Below are positions 1 to 9,042 of a DNA stretch of 64,000 nt, piece after piece. Position numbers and translations under genes: made by a program. Source of the stretch: Candidatus Eremiobacteraceae bacterium (GTDB lineage Bacteria > Vulcanimicrobiota > Vulcanimicrobiia > Eremiobacterales > Eremiobacteraceae); contig DASTCX010000016.1 of NCBI GenBank assembly GCA_035710745.1, positions 62,001-126,000 on the forward strand, read 5' to 3'. The first letter of the stretch is position 1, and each line of letters begins with the position of its first letter. The notes under the pieces were generated by a model. The model was not told the origin of the DNA. It saw only the letters and a list, made by a program, of their open reading frames with translations, and made no database searches.

Positions 1-33
1 CGCGGGTCGCCGGTAGGCTGGAGCGGTCGAGGG

Positions 34-798
34 TCACTGCTCGTCGTAGCCCGCGAGCGCGGCGCGCAGTCCGACGAGCGCGCGTCCGTGCAGCTGTGAA
101 ACGCGTTGCTTGCTGATGCCGAGGTGGTCGCCGATCTGGCGCAGCGAGATATTGCCCGCGTAGAACGACGAAACGATGAGACGCTCGCGCGCGGGAAGCG
201 ATGAGACCGCCTTGCCGACCGCGCGGCGAAGGGCGAGCCGCTCGAACGCGGCGGCGGGGTCGACGCCGTTCGACGGAAGCTTGTCGCGCAGCGGCTGCGT
301 GTCGTCGGTATTCGGCGCCGGGATATCGATCGATTGGGGCGTCGACCGTCGCAGCGCGATGCGGATCGCGAGAAGCTGGCGTTGATCGAGACCCGCGTTC
401 TGCGCAGCTGCGTCATCTGATGGAGCGACCCCCGACGTCTGCGTCATCGACCAGCGCGATGCTTCGAGCGTTCTGGCGTCACGCCGCACGCGTTCGGGCA
501 CGAAATCCATCCTGCGCAGGCCATTGAAGATCGCGCCGCGCACGATCCGGCCCGCCCAATGCTCGAACGTCGCGCCTTGCACCGGGTCGAATCTGTCGAT
601 CGCGCGGAGCAAACCGATCGAGCCGTCGCCGATGAGGTCGTCGATCGTGAAGTAGTTTGGAAGTCGGCGGAGCACACAGCCGGCGATCTTGCGAACGAGC
701 GGAAGCGCGGCTTCACAAAGAGCGTCGCGATCGTCGACCGTCCGCGTGCGCGAGTAGTCGACGGCGAGCGCTTGAAGAACCGCGCAACCCGCGGTCAC
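34..798 (-). CDS. fliA: FliA/WhiG-type flagellar sigma factor
   Basis: This is an RNA polymerase sigma-70 family factor of 254 residues. Region 2 is visible around residues 45-95 (FTIDDLIGDGSIGLLRAIDR, then FEHWAGRIVRGAIFNGLRR). A region 4 helix-turn-helix lies near the C-terminus (LRQIGDHLGISKQRVSQLH). Size and domain order fit the FliA/SigD/WhiG group, which directs late flagellar and chemotaxis transcription. The start is GTG in a 4-nt GTGA overlap with the upstream flgJ-like gene, so it is the last gene seen of a flgF-flgG-flgJ-fliA operon. A half-copy of the window's palindromic repeat (GGAGCGGTCGAG) ends just beyond its stop codon. Assignment to flagellar sigma rests on both sequence and neighbours. 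Confidence 0.85.
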   Translation of the reverse strand: MTAGCAVLQALAVDYSRTRTVDDRDALCEAALPLVRKIAGCVLRRLPNYFTIDDLIGDGSIGLLRAIDRFDPVQGATFEHWAGRIVRGAIFNGLRRMDFVPERVRRDARTLEASRWSMTQTSGVAPSDDAAAQNAGLDQRQLLAIRIALRRSTPQSIDIPAPNTDDTQPLRDKLPSNGVDPAAAFERLALRRAVGKAVSSLPARERLIVSSFYAGNISLRQIGDHLGISKQRVSQLHGRALVGLRAALAGYDEQ

Positions 799-1058
799 TG
801 TTTGCGCCCCTCGAGAGCATCCATCAGCGACGACTTTAAGCCGATGCCACCGGCGCGCTCGATCGCGCCGGCGAGCGATTGAACGATGAGCTGCGAGAAC
901 GCGTCATCGCCCTCGGGCGATGCCGTCGTGCCGTAGTCCGCAGTGTCATCATCACTCGCCGGAGGCGATTCGTGTCTTCCAATGCCCGCCGTGTGCAGCA
1001 TCTGTCCGAGGATGACTTGTTCGAATTGCCCGCACGTGGCGTCGAGGCTTTCGCTCAC
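795..1058 (-). CDS. flgJ: FlgJ-like rod-binding protein (short, no muramidase domain)
   Basis: An 87-residue protein resembling the N-terminal rod-binding domain of FlgJ. It has a start segment FEQVILGQMLH and an end segment AGAIERAGGIGL, the two conserved ends of that domain. The C-terminal peptidoglycan hydrolase domain of proteobacterial FlgJ is absent, as in many non-proteobacterial flagellar systems. In the family this protein caps or scaffolds rod assembly in the periplasm. It lies 3 nt after flgG and overlaps fliA by 4 nt, which supports the call despite its small size. Confidence 0.7.
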   Translation of the reverse strand: MSESLDATCGQFEQVILGQMLHTAGIGRHESPPASDDDTADYGTTASPEGDDAFSQLIVQSLAGAIERAGGIGLKSSLMDALEGRKQ

Positions 1059-1061
1059 GGC

Positions 1062-1796
1062 TCAACCCTTTTCGAGATTGTTGGCGAGCCGCAGCATCTC
1101 GTCGGCGGCCTGCACGGTCTTCGCATTCGCTTCGTACGCGCGCTGAGCGGCGAGGATCGACATCATCTCGTCGACGACGCTGACGTTCGCGCGCTCGAGA
1201 TAGCGCTGTTCGAGACGGCCGAAGCCGCCGATGCCCGGACGTCCGGACCGGTCGGCGCCGGCCGACTCGGTCGCGTAATACATGCCGTCATCGCCCTGCC
1301 GAAGCGCGTTGACGTCGTCGAACGCGTGCAGGTGGACGTACCCGCACCGGACCAGCCTTGCGTTGCCGGCGACGTGGGCGACGACCGCGCCGTCCGGCGA
1401 CACGTCCATGCGAGTCGTGCCGGACGGCAGTCGCACGCCATCGAGCGACGCGCCGTTCGGAAGCGAGAGCCGACCGTGCGAATCCGGCGTGAAGTTGCCC
1501 GCTCTCGTGTATGCGGTGCGACCATCGCGGCTTTTGACGCGGAATAAGCCCTCGCCGTCGATCGCGAGATCGTGCTCGTCGCCGGTCGACTCGAGGCGTC
1601 CGGGGGCGAACAGAGTTCGCGCGGCCACGAAGCCGGTTCCAAGAGCGGCTCCGTCGGCCCCGATGAGCTCTGCGAATTCCGGACGTGTCGCGCGGAAGCC
1701 GGGCGTGTCGACATTGGCGAGGTTCGAGGAGATCGTATCGAGGGCGGCCTGCTGCGCAGCCATGCCGGCTGCGCCCTCGACGAGCGCGCGATTCAC
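1062..1796 (-). CDS. flgG: Flagellar basal-body rod protein FlgG
   Basis: A 244-residue rod/hook-family protein. The N-terminal signature is SNLANVDTPGFRA (residues about 23-35) and the C-terminal helix is VVDEMMSILAAQRAYEANAK, typical of axial proteins that coil together at both ends. The middle carries FlgE/F/G-like segments (DLAIDGEGLFRV, YTRAGNFTPDSHGRL). FlgG forms the distal rod that passes through the outer envelope. The GTG start overlaps the flgF stop as GTGA. At 244 residues it is slightly shorter than the usual ~260. FlgG and FlgF are hard to tell apart from sequence alone, and the order flgF-flgG guided the naming. Confidence 0.82.
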   Translation of the reverse strand: MNRALVEGAAGMAAQQAALDTISSNLANVDTPGFRATRPEFAELIGADGAALGTGFVAARTLFAPGRLESTGDEHDLAIDGEGLFRVKSRDGRTAYTRAGNFTPDSHGRLSLPNGASLDGVRLPSGTTRMDVSPDGAVVAHVAGNARLVRCGYVHLHAFDDVNALRQGDDGMYYATESAGADRSGRPGIGGFGRLEQRYLERANVSVVDEMMSILAAQRAYEANAKTVQAADEMLRLANNLEKG

Positions 1797-2473
1797 TGTC
1801 GCACCGTCGGAACGTCGGTTACCGCACGACGCAACGTCTCATCTGCACGTTGCGCTGCCTTTTCGTCCGCTTCGTACGCTCGTTGCGCGCCGACAAGCGC
1901 CGTCATCTCTGCGATCGGGTCGACAGTCGATTCTTCCAAGTAGCCGCTATGGACGGTAGTCGACGCGGCTTTGAGCGGCACGGAACTCGCGGATGCGTTT
2001 GGACCGTCAGCGGCGGCGTCTGTCTGCGAGAGGGCGACGAGCCGCAGCGTGTCGACGACTCGACCATCGACGATGACGCGACCGCTCGGTTCGAGATGCG
2101 CTCCGTGCGGGAAGCGGACGGGGCCAAGCGCGCCGAGGAGCTTGTTGCCGCGGATGTCCGCTAGACTCGAGTCGTCGGTCCTCGAAATGCGACCGTCGCG
2201 CGTGTAGCGGACTCCGTCCGCTGTCGCGACCGCGAAGTAGCCTGGGCCGACGAGCGCGAGATCGGTCGGCACGCCAGTCCGACGGAGCGCGCCTTGACGA
2301 GGTGCGCCTTGGGCGGCCGATCCGAGGGTCGAGGCGAACGTGCGACCCGGCCACAGGCGCTCCCGATAACCGATCGTCGATGCATTCGCGAGGTTCTGCG
2401 CGATGAGGTCGAGGCGGTCTGCCTGGAGACGCATGCCGGCCGCCGCGCTCGTCAGGGCATCCGGCGTGTCCAT
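1793..2473 (-). CDS. flgF: Flagellar basal-body rod protein FlgF-like
   Basis: A 226-residue rod-family protein and paralogue of the next gene. The N-terminal motif is LIAQNLANASTIGYRERLW, the central part has PTDLALVGPGYFAV and YTRDGRISRTDDSSL, and the C-terminal coil is PIAEMTALVGAQRAYEADEK. FlgF is a proximal rod protein. The ATG at 2473 was chosen because GGAAGGAG lies 9 nt upstream (2483-2490). A longer reading frame exists but its first ~70 residues do not resemble the family. It is the first gene of the flagellar operon seen here, divergent from the methyltransferase at 2628. Confidence 0.78.
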   Translation of the reverse strand: MDTPDALTSAAAGMRLQADRLDLIAQNLANASTIGYRERLWPGRTFASTLGSAAQGAPRQGALRRTGVPTDLALVGPGYFAVATADGVRYTRDGRISRTDDSSLADIRGNKLLGALGPVRFPHGAHLEPSGRVIVDGRVVDTLRLVALSQTDAAADGPNASASSVPLKAASTTVHSGYLEESTVDPIAEMTALVGAQRAYEADEKAAQRADETLRRAVTDVPTVRQ

Positions 2474-2627
2474 TCGAACGAGCTCCTTCCATTGATATTG
2501 CCGTTGGGACCGCCGCACGCGGTCCCGATCGTGCGTCGCTCGCCCGAGCGAGAGTATGGCAAAGAATAGGCAGGGTGCGCGACAGAAGTAAGTCGCAGAT
2601 GTTGCCGCGTTGTGAACGGGGAGACAA

Positions 2628-3434
2628 GTGACCATGCAAGGGTCGGACGCGATGTGGGTCGACGCCGATTCGTACGAAGCGTACATCGGCCGTTGGAGCC
2701 GAATCGCCGCGATGATGTTCGTCGACTGGTTGGGGCTCGCGCCGCGGTCGGCGTGGCTCGATGTCGGCAGCGGGACCGGCGCCCTGACGCAAGCGATCCT
2801 CGATAGCGCTCAGCCGTCGCGTATCCTCGGCGTCGATCGATCGCGCGCGTTCGTCTCGTATGCGAGAACGAAAATAACCGATCCGCGAGTCGCCTTCGAG
2901 CAAGCCGATGCCGAGCGACTGCCGATGTCGAGCGACTCATTCGAAGCCGTCGTATCGGGCTTGATGCTTAACGCAGTTCCGGATCAGCCCGCGGCGGTTA
3001 GAGAATTCGTGCGTGTCGCGAAACCCGGCGGCGTCGTCGCGACGTACCTATGGGATTTCGACGGCGAGATGCAGGTGTTGCGGTATTTCTGGGATGCGGC
3101 GAAAGCGCTGGATCCTCTCGCAGATGCGGCGTCCGACGACGATCAAGCGTTCGCGATCTCCAAACCGGATCGGCTCAAGTCAGTTTTCGAGACGGCCGGG
3201 CTGTGCGACGTCGAGGTCCGCGCGCTCGACGTGCCCGCGCATTTCCGCGACTTCGACGACTACTGGGCTCCGCTTCAGCGCGGCCACGCGCCGTCGCAAG
3301 AGCACGTCGCGGCCTTATCAGACGTCGACAGATCTCGACTGCGCGATCTTCTTCGTACGACGCTACCGACGAAGCCTGACGGCTCGATCGAGCTCATCGC
3401 TCGTGCTTGGGCGGCTAAGGGGAGAAAAGCCTGA
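2628..3434 (+). CDS. Class I SAM-dependent methyltransferase (UbiE/Methyltransf_11 type)
   Basis: A 268-residue soluble methyltransferase. Motif I is WLDVGSGTGALTQAIL (residues about 42-57), followed by a motif II acidic segment (ILGVDRSRAF), a post-I region FEQADAERLPM, and VRVAKPGGVVATYLWDF, the usual Rossmann methyltransferase order. The substrate cannot be read from the sequence. A GTG at 2628 and an ATG at 2634 are both plausible, with GGGGAG upstream at 2618-2623. It stands alone, divergent from the flagellar operon and convergent with the DUF3298 gene. Confidence 0.75.
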   Translation: MTMQGSDAMWVDADSYEAYIGRWSRIAAMMFVDWLGLAPRSAWLDVGSGTGALTQAILDSAQPSRILGVDRSRAFVSYARTKITDPRVAFEQADAERLPMSSDSFEAVVSGLMLNAVPDQPAAVREFVRVAKPGGVVATYLWDFDGEMQVLRYFWDAAKALDPLADAASDDDQAFAISKPDRLKSVFETAGLCDVEVRALDVPAHFRDFDDYWAPLQRGHAPSQEHVAALSDVDRSRLRDLLRTTLPTKPDGSIELIARAWAAKGRKA

Positions 3435-3443
3435 GCCGTAGCA

Positions 3444-3468
3444 GCCGAGTCGGTCCTGACAACTCGGC
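3444..3468. other. Inverted repeat between convergent genes
   Basis: Arms GCCGAGT (3444-3450) and ACTCGGC (3462-3468) flank an 11-nt loop. They lie exactly in the 36-bp gap between the convergent methyltransferase and DUF3298 genes. Position suggests a bidirectional transcription end, but there is no T-run on either strand, so a Rho-independent terminator is not supported. Confidence 0.35.
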
Positions 3469-3470
3469 CA

Positions 3471-4310
3471 TCAGAACTGTCCGCACGTGTCGCTCGCGCG
3501 ACGAGGTTGTTCGAGCACCGCAATCACAGCCCGGCTTTTGACCACCCCACCCGCGATCAAGTCCATGCCGCTCACAAACGTCGTCACTGAAGCGACTGCG
3601 TGGACGTCGAAGATATCGAAGAAGCGAACGCGGCCGGCGCAAACGAGCGGCTGGAGGTCGCCGGGGAAATCTCCGGCATCGTAGGACTCGACCAGCCCGT
3701 ATTGCTTCGCATACGGCGCGGCGCGCAAACTTTGCTCGATGAGGTCGTGAAGTCTCCTCTTATGCGCGGCATCCGTGAAGAACAGATCGCCGAAAGCGAG
3801 GGACTTGCCAGTCGAAGCGTCCAGGTTCTGTGTCCACCGAAAGTCGTTTGGATGCGCGCTCGGAGTCGCAGCATAAAAACCATCACCGACAACGCTGATG
3901 AAGGAACGCCCGCGAAAGCCAACGCGGAACATCGTACTGACCAAGACCGACGCATGGCCGAACTGTGTCGGGTAACCGTTGCTCTTGAGCTGCGCGTCAA
4001 GCGCCGCCATTCGATGTTCGCACCTCTCCATCGGTGGGTGCACATTCGGCGCTCGGGCGAACGACAGGTCTGGGAAATACGGCGCGGGGAAGTCGAAATA
4101 GCGTTTTCTAAATTCTCCGTTGATCTTCGATTCGATCGAGGCCGACGCCAAGCCGGTGACCTGCGGAAACCTTATATCGACGGAACACCAGCCGTGCGGC
4201 GATGAGTCGAGGAAGTGTACCGAGCCGACGATCGGCAAAGCGCTAGCAAACACTAGAAGTGATGCGACTATCGTTGTCACGCCCCAACGATTTGACGGCG
4301 GGCGCGCCAT
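3471..4310 (-). CDS. DUF3298-domain membrane-anchored or exported protein
   Basis: A 279-residue protein starting with an N-terminal hydrophobic segment (about residues 8-25, TTIVASLLVFASALPIV) that is a signal peptide or anchor. The body resembles the RsiV/PdaC-type DUF3298 region. It contains IRFPQVTGLAS, an FRKRYFDF segment, and near the C-terminus GKSLAFGDLFFTDAAHKRRL followed by LHDLIEQSL. Proteins with this fold are extracytoplasmic and mostly uncharacterised; some bind lysozyme or act on peptidoglycan. The start at 4310 (MARPPSNRW) was preferred because the upstream ATG at 4340 lies inside a palindromic repeat. Function is not assigned. Confidence 0.6.
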   Translation of the reverse strand: MARPPSNRWGVTTIVASLLVFASALPIVGSVHFLDSSPHGWCSVDIRFPQVTGLASASIESKINGEFRKRYFDFPAPYFPDLSFARAPNVHPPMERCEHRMAALDAQLKSNGYPTQFGHASVLVSTMFRVGFRGRSFISVVGDGFYAATPSAHPNDFRWTQNLDASTGKSLAFGDLFFTDAAHKRRLHDLIEQSLRAAPYAKQYGLVESYDAGDFPGDLQPLVCAGRVRFFDIFDVHAVASVTTFVSGMDLIAGGVVKSRAVIAVLEQPRRASDTCGQF

Positions 4311-4328
4311 CCATTTGCCAAGACCGCG

Positions 4329-4402
4329 GCGGTCGACCATAAAGGTCGACCGCTCCCCATCTACGTGGAAATGTCGCGGCGGTCGAGCTGAAGCTCGACC
4401 GC
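4329..4402 (+). repeat. Two palindromic elements (CC/GG and GC/GC subtypes)
   Basis: Copy 1 has arms GCGGTCGACC (4329-4338) and GGTCGACCGC (4344-4353) with a 5-nt loop. Copy 2 has arms GCGGTCGAGCT (4379-4389) and AGCTCGACCGC (4392-4402) with a 2-nt loop. Both read left-to-right in the same orientation (CGCGG flank left, CTCC/CTAC flank right). They fill the gap between gpmI and the DUF3298 gene and contain the alternative start of the latter. Confidence 0.9.
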
Positions 4403-4408
4403 TACGCG

Positions 4409-5944
4409 TCAGACGAGGAGATTGCGGCCTGTCATCTCCGCAGGCTGCGGCAGATCCATGAGCTTGCACATGGTTGGCGCGACGTCGCAGAGCTTGCCGC
4501 CGTCCGCGAGCTTCCCGCTTACAGGTTCGGAGACGAGCACGAGCGGCACGTCGTTGATCGTATGCGCCGTCAACTCGCCGCCGGTGGCGAGGTCGATCTT
4601 CTCCTCGGCGTTGCCGTGGTCGGCCGTGATGATCAGCATCGCACCGGTCTCGAGGGCGGCGTCGACGATCTTGCCGACGCAATCGTCGACGACCACGAGC
4701 GCCTTGATAATCGCATCCCACTTGCCCGTGTGGCCGACCATGTCGGGATTCGCATAATTCATGACGATGAGCGCGTACTTGCGAGAGCGGATCGCCTCGA
4801 GGGCCTTCTCGGTGATCTCAGGCGCGCGCATCTCCGGGAGATGATCGTACGTGCCAACCTCTCGCGCGGAAGGCACGAGGACGCGGTCTTCAAGCGGGAA
4901 CGGGTCCTCGCGGCCGCCGGAAAAGAAATAGGTGACGTGCGCGTACTTCTCGGTCTCCGCGAGCCGCAGCTGCGGCTGCGACGCCGTCGCGACGACTTCT
5001 CCGAGCGTCCATTGTTCGAAGATCTTGCCGAACATGACCGGGTTCTCAAACGTCGCGTCGTAGAGCGTCATGATCGCGAACACGAAATCGTTGAAACGCT
5101 TGACCGGGAATTCCGCAAACGACGGATCGGAAAACGCGCGCGTCAGCTGCCGAGCGCGGTCCGGGCGGAAGTTGAAGAAGAGACACGCATCGCCGTCGTG
5201 GACGATCGGATCGATGTCGCCGATGATCGTCGGCTTGACGAACTCGTCGTCCTCGCCGGCTGAGTACGCCATCTCGAGGCCGGCGATCGCGCTGTCCGCG
5301 TTCAATGCCTTTGCGTTGACGAGGGCCTCGTACGCAAGGCGCGTCCGCTCCCAGCGCTTGTCCCTGTCCATCGCGTAGTAACGGCCGGAGATCATCGAGA
5401 TCGAGGCGTTGCCGTGCTCGGCGAGCTTGCGCTCGAGCCGTTCGAGGTAGGGACCGGCGCTCCGCGGTGGCACGTCGCGTCCGTCGAGAAACGCGGCGAC
5501 CTTGACGGGCACGCCCGCCGCCTTCGCGGCATCGATCAAAGCATCGAGGTGTTCGAACGACGAATGGACGCCGCCGTCCGACACGAGTCCGAACAAATGG
5601 AACGTTCCGCCCGTCCGCTTCGCGTGCGCGAAGCACTGCTGCAGCGTGGGGTTCGTCGCGAACGTCCCTTCCTTTATAGAGCGATCGATACGGGTGACGC
5701 TTTGCAGGACGACGCGGCCCGCGCCGAGATTGAGATGTCCGACTTCGCTGTTGCCCTGTTGGCCGCGCGGGAGCCCCACCGCTTCTTGCGCCGCACCGAT
5801 AACCGTGTTGGGATACTTCTCGAGCAGCGCGCGATAGCGCGGCATCTGCGCCTGCGCGATCGCATTGCCTCGCGTCTCGTGGGAGACGCCGAAGCCGTCG
5901 AGGATGCAAAGAATGACGGGTTTCGATGTCGCGGCATCGCTCAC
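4409..5944 (-). CDS. gpmI: 2,3-bisphosphoglycerate-independent phosphoglycerate mutase
   Basis: Interconverts 3- and 2-phosphoglycerate in glycolysis using two Mn2+ ions, in the cytosol. The protein is 511 residues, the normal iPGM length. Visible residues are the first metal Asp in CILDGFG, the phosphoserine in GQQGNSEVGHLNLGAGR (near residue 60), LDGRDVPPRSA, RPDRARQLTRAF, and a second metal segment IITADHGNAEE near residue 440. GTG at 5944 is the start, overlapping the tpiA stop as GTGA; longer reading frames upstream run antisense into unrelated sequence. It is the last gene of the gap-pgk-tpiA-gpmI operon and is followed by two palindromic repeats. Confidence 0.96.
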   Translation of the reverse strand: MSDAATSKPVILCILDGFGVSHETRGNAIAQAQMPRYRALLEKYPNTVIGAAQEAVGLPRGQQGNSEVGHLNLGAGRVVLQSVTRIDRSIKEGTFATNPTLQQCFAHAKRTGGTFHLFGLVSDGGVHSSFEHLDALIDAAKAAGVPVKVAAFLDGRDVPPRSAGPYLERLERKLAEHGNASISMISGRYYAMDRDKRWERTRLAYEALVNAKALNADSAIAGLEMAYSAGEDDEFVKPTIIGDIDPIVHDGDACLFFNFRPDRARQLTRAFSDPSFAEFPVKRFNDFVFAIMTLYDATFENPVMFGKIFEQWTLGEVVATASQPQLRLAETEKYAHVTYFFSGGREDPFPLEDRVLVPSAREVGTYDHLPEMRAPEITEKALEAIRSRKYALIVMNYANPDMVGHTGKWDAIIKALVVVDDCVGKIVDAALETGAMLIITADHGNAEEKIDLATGGELTAHTINDVPLVLVSEPVSGKLADGGKLCDVAPTMCKLMDLPQPAEMTGRNLLV

Positions 5945-6696
5945 GCGCGCATCTCCGCGCCGCTGGAGACGAGCTTGAGGAACGTCGCGGCGTCGAGACT
6001 CGCCGAGCCGACGAGTCCACCGTCGATGTTCGGCTGGGCGCAGAACTGCGCCGCGTTGTCGGCCTTCATCGATCCGCCGTAAAGCACGCGCGCCTCGTCG
6101 AGTCCGCCGAGGCATTGACGGATGTAGCCGATCGTGCGGTTCGCCGAATCCGGATCGTCGGCAAGACCGGTGCCGATCGCCCACACCGGTTCGTATGCCA
6201 CGACGAGGTTCGCGCGTTCGCCGTCTTCGAGGTGTCCGAGACCGTCGGAGACCTGCTGCATAACGCGCTGAAGGGTCAACCCGCCCTTGTACTCGTCGAG
6301 CGTCTCGCCGACGCAGACGATCGGCGTGATCCCCTCGGCGAGCAGTGCGGTGATCTTCTTCGAGACCATCTCATCGGTCTCGCCGAACAGCCGTCGACGT
6401 TCCGAATGCCCGACGATGCAGTACTCGCACCCGAGCGCGCCGAGCATCGCCGCGCTCACCTCACCGGTGAACGCACCCTGCTGTTCCCAATAGCAGTCTT
6501 GCGCGCCGTAGCCGATCGTCGTGCCGTCGAGCGCGGTGCGTACCGTCTCGAGATCGATGAACGGCGGCAAGAGCGCGATGTCGGTCTTCGGGATGAGTTC
6601 TTCGGCGCCGGGAAGGAACGCGTCGATGTACGCGCGCGTCTCGTCGGGCGTCTTGAAGCATTTCCAATTGGCTGCGAATAGCGGCCGGTGCGTCAC
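5941..6696 (-). CDS. tpiA: Triosephosphate isomerase
   Basis: Interconverts dihydroxyacetone phosphate and glyceraldehyde 3-phosphate. It is a 251-residue TIM barrel with the substrate Lys in AANWKCFKT, the catalytic His in CIVGHSERRRLFGE, the catalytic Glu in VVAYEPVWAIGTG, and a phosphate-binding GGSMKADN segment near residue 212. The start (GTG) overlaps the pgk stop as GTGA and its own stop overlaps gpmI. Standard length and all active-site residues are present. Confidence 0.97.
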   Translation of the reverse strand: MTHRPLFAANWKCFKTPDETRAYIDAFLPGAEELIPKTDIALLPPFIDLETVRTALDGTTIGYGAQDCYWEQQGAFTGEVSAAMLGALGCEYCIVGHSERRRLFGETDEMVSKKITALLAEGITPIVCVGETLDEYKGGLTLQRVMQQVSDGLGHLEDGERANLVVAYEPVWAIGTGLADDPDSANRTIGYIRQCLGGLDEARVLYGGSMKADNAAQFCAQPNIDGGLVGSASLDAATFLKLVSSGAEMRA

Positions 6697-7880
6697 GCTG
6701 GCTTCGCGCTCCGCAGCGCGGCTACGCCGGGCAGGTCCTTGCCTTCGATATACTCGAGCGTTGCGCCGCCGCCGGTCGAGATGTGCGTCATCTTGTCGGC
6801 GAAGCCGAGCTTGTGCGCCGCTGCAGCCGAGTCGCCGCCGCCCACGACCGATACGGCGCCCGAATCGACGATCGCCTGGCCGACTGCTTCGGTGCCCGCA
6901 GCGAAAAGATCGTTCTCGAACACGCCCATCGGCCCGTTCCAGAGCACCGTCTTCGCATCCAGGATGACGCCGCGGTAGTCCATCGCGGTTCCGGCGCCGA
7001 TGTCGAGGATCATGTCGTCCGGCTTGACGTCGGCGATCTTCACATCTTGCGTGTCGACATCGGGCGCGAGCTGCTTCGCAACGATCGCGTCTTTCGGCAC
7101 GTGGAGCTTCGCCTTGAACTTGTGATGTTTGATGCCGTCGAGAACGCCGAGCGCCGGGCCGAGATCCTTGTCGCAGAGCGACTTGCCGATCGGCTGCCCT
7201 TCGGCGGCGAGCAGCGTGTTCGCCATGCCGCCGCCGACGACGACCGAGTCGCAGATCGACATGAGCCGGTCGATGACCTCGATCTTGTCCGACACCTTCG
7301 CGCCGCCGAGCACGGCGACGAACGGGCGCTTCGGATGCTCGAGGATCGAGTCGAGCATCTCGAGCTCTCGCGCCATCAGCGGTCCCATGTACGCAGGTAG
7401 ATATTTCGCGATGACGCTCGTCGACGCGTGCGCGCGGTGCGCGGTGCCGAACGCGTCGTTGACGTAGATGTCGCCGAGCGACGCAAGGCTCCGAGCGAAC
7501 GTGTCGTCGCCCGCCTCTTCTTCTTTGTGGAAGCGCAGGTTCTCGAGCAGGAGCACCTCGCCGTCTTTGAGCGCGTCGACCGCCGCCTGAGCCTGCGGCC
7601 CGATGCAGTCCGGTGCGGTCTTCACGTCGATACCCAACTCCGCCGATAGCGCACTCGCGACAGGCGCCATCCGGAGCGATTCGACGACGGTGCCGTTCGG
7701 CCGTCCGAGGTGCGACATGACGATGACCTTAGCGCCGCGTTCGCTCAAGCTCCGGATCGTCGGCACTGCAGCGTCGATCCGCGTGAGGTCGGTGACCTTG
7801 CCGCCGTCGAGCGGCACGTTGAGGTCTTCGCGGACGAGGACGCGCTTGCCCGCGACGTCGATCGACGCGAAGTCGCTCAA
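6693..7880 (-). CDS. pgk: Phosphoglycerate kinase
   Basis: Transfers the acyl phosphate of 1,3-bisphosphoglycerate to ADP. The 395-residue protein has the N-domain signature [14 protein letters not shown], the substrate-site segments MSHLGRPNG and [13 protein letters not shown], and the C-domain nucleotide-site segments [22 protein letters not shown] and [13 protein letters not shown] at 7880 is the start: it overlaps the gap stop as TTGA and gives the family's normal N-terminus ([16 protein letters not shown]). The upstream in-frame extension is antisense-like, Arg-rich sequence. Confidence 0.96.
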   Translation of the reverse strand: MSDFASIDVAGKRVLVREDLNVPLDGGKVTDLTRIDAAVPTIRSLSERGAKVIVMSHLGRPNGTVVESLRMAPVASALSAELGIDVKTAPDCIGPQAQAAVDALKDGEVLLLENLRFHKEEEAGDDTFARSLASLGDIYVNDAFGTAHRAHASTSVIAKYLPAYMGPLMARELEMLDSILEHPKRPFVAVLGGAKVSDKIEVIDRLMSICDSVVVGGGMANTLLAAEGQPIGKSLCDKDLGPALGVLDGIKHHKFKAKLHVPKDAIVAKQLAPDVDTQDVKIADVKPDDMILDIGAGTAMDYRGVILDAKTVLWNGPMGVFENDLFAAGTEAVGQAIVDSGAVSVVGGGDSAAAAHKLGFADKMTHISTGGGATLEYIEGKDLPGVAALRSAKPA

Positions 7881-8911
7881 GCGCGAGCGCCGGCGGTCAC
7901 GCGCTCTTTTTCGAGGACGAACGCGGTGAGGTCGGCGAGCCGGCACGAGTAGCCCCACTCGTTGTCGTACCACGCGACGACCTTGAGCAGGTTGCCTCCG
8001 ACGACCATCGTCGACAACGAGTCGACGATCGACGAACGGCTGTCGCCCTTGAAATCCGTCGAGACGAGCGGCTCGTCGGTGACGCCGAGGATACCCTTCA
8101 TGCGATCGCTCGATTCGGCTTTTCGGAACAGCGCGTTGAGATCGTCCTTCGTCGTCGGTTTCTCGGTGAGGACGACGAGATCGATGATCGATACCGTCGG
8201 CGTCGGCACGCGAAGCGAGAATCCATCGAGCCGGCCCTTCATCTCGGGGATGACGAGGTAGATCGCCTTCGCGGCGCCCGTCGTCGTCGGGATGACGTTG
8301 ATCGCGGCGGCGCGCGCGCGCCGCAGATCTTCATGCGGGAAGTCGAGGATGCGCTGGTCGTTCGTGTACGAATGCACCGTCGTCATCGTGCCTTTGACGA
8401 CGGTGAGTGCGTCGTGGACGACCTTGAGCGGCGGCGCGAGGCAGTTGGTCGTGCACGACGCGTTCGAGATGATCTTGTGCTTGCTCGGATCGAAATCGTC
8501 TTCGTTGACGCCGAGGACGATCGTCACGTCTTCGTTCTTCGCCGGCGCCGAGATGATGACGCGCCGCGCGCCGGCGTCGATGTGCGCCTTCGCCTTGGTT
8601 GCGTCGGTGAAGAAGCCCGTCGATTCGATGACGAGATCGATCTTGAGATCCTTCCAAGGGAGCTTGGCCGGGTCGCGCTCTTGGATCAGCTTGATCGTGC
8701 GTCCGTCGATGGTGAACGAGTCGGCGGTGTTCGAGACCGTGCCGGGATAGCGGCCGTAGGTCGAGTCGTACTTGAAGAGGTGCGTCGCGGTCTTCGCGTC
8801 GCCCAAGTCGTTGACGGCGACGATCTCGAGCTCGGGGTGGCGCTCCATGAGCGTGCGAAGCGCTTGACGGCCGATGCGGCCGAAGCCGTTGATGGCGATG
8901 CGGGATGCCAC
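7877..8911 (-). CDS. gap: Glyceraldehyde-3-phosphate dehydrogenase (NAD-type)
   Basis: Oxidatively phosphorylates glyceraldehyde 3-phosphate. The 344-residue protein shows the Rossmann motif [13 protein letters not shown] and an Asp after the second strand (VAVNDLGD), which favours NAD over NADP. The catalytic Cys lies in [15 protein letters not shown], and [18 protein letters not shown] and [11 protein letters not shown] are also present. It is the first gene of a four-gene glycolytic operon, 131 bp downstream of whiA on the same strand. No CggR-like regulator is present in the window. Confidence 0.96.
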   Translation of the reverse strand: MASRIAINGFGRIGRQALRTLMERHPELEIVAVNDLGDAKTATHLFKYDSTYGRYPGTVSNTADSFTIDGRTIKLIQERDPAKLPWKDLKIDLVIESTGFFTDATKAKAHIDAGARRVIISAPAKNEDVTIVLGVNEDDFDPSKHKIISNASCTTNCLAPPLKVVHDALTVVKGTMTTVHSYTNDQRILDFPHEDLRRARAAAINVIPTTTGAAKAIYLVIPEMKGRLDGFSLRVPTPTVSIIDLVVLTEKPTTKDDLNALFRKAESSDRMKGILGVTDEPLVSTDFKGDSRSSIVDSLSTMVVGGNLLKVVAWYDNEWGYSCRLADLTAFVLEKERVTAGARA

Positions 8912-9042
8912 GACGCTATAGCCCTCCAGGAAATCGGTAGGCCGAACAATACCCTCGGCGTCCCGCCCTGCCCTCCCCAGGCTGCGACGAAGGTCGGCCG
9001 ACGAGGCGGTTCGATTTGTCCCACCGCCTGCTTCAAAGGCGC

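Noticed and set aside
4311-4721. N-terminal extension of the DUF3298 protein across the gpmI 3' end
   Set aside because: The extension is antisense to gpmI and runs through two palindromic repeats with Arg-rich meaningless sequence; the real start is at 4310 or 4340.
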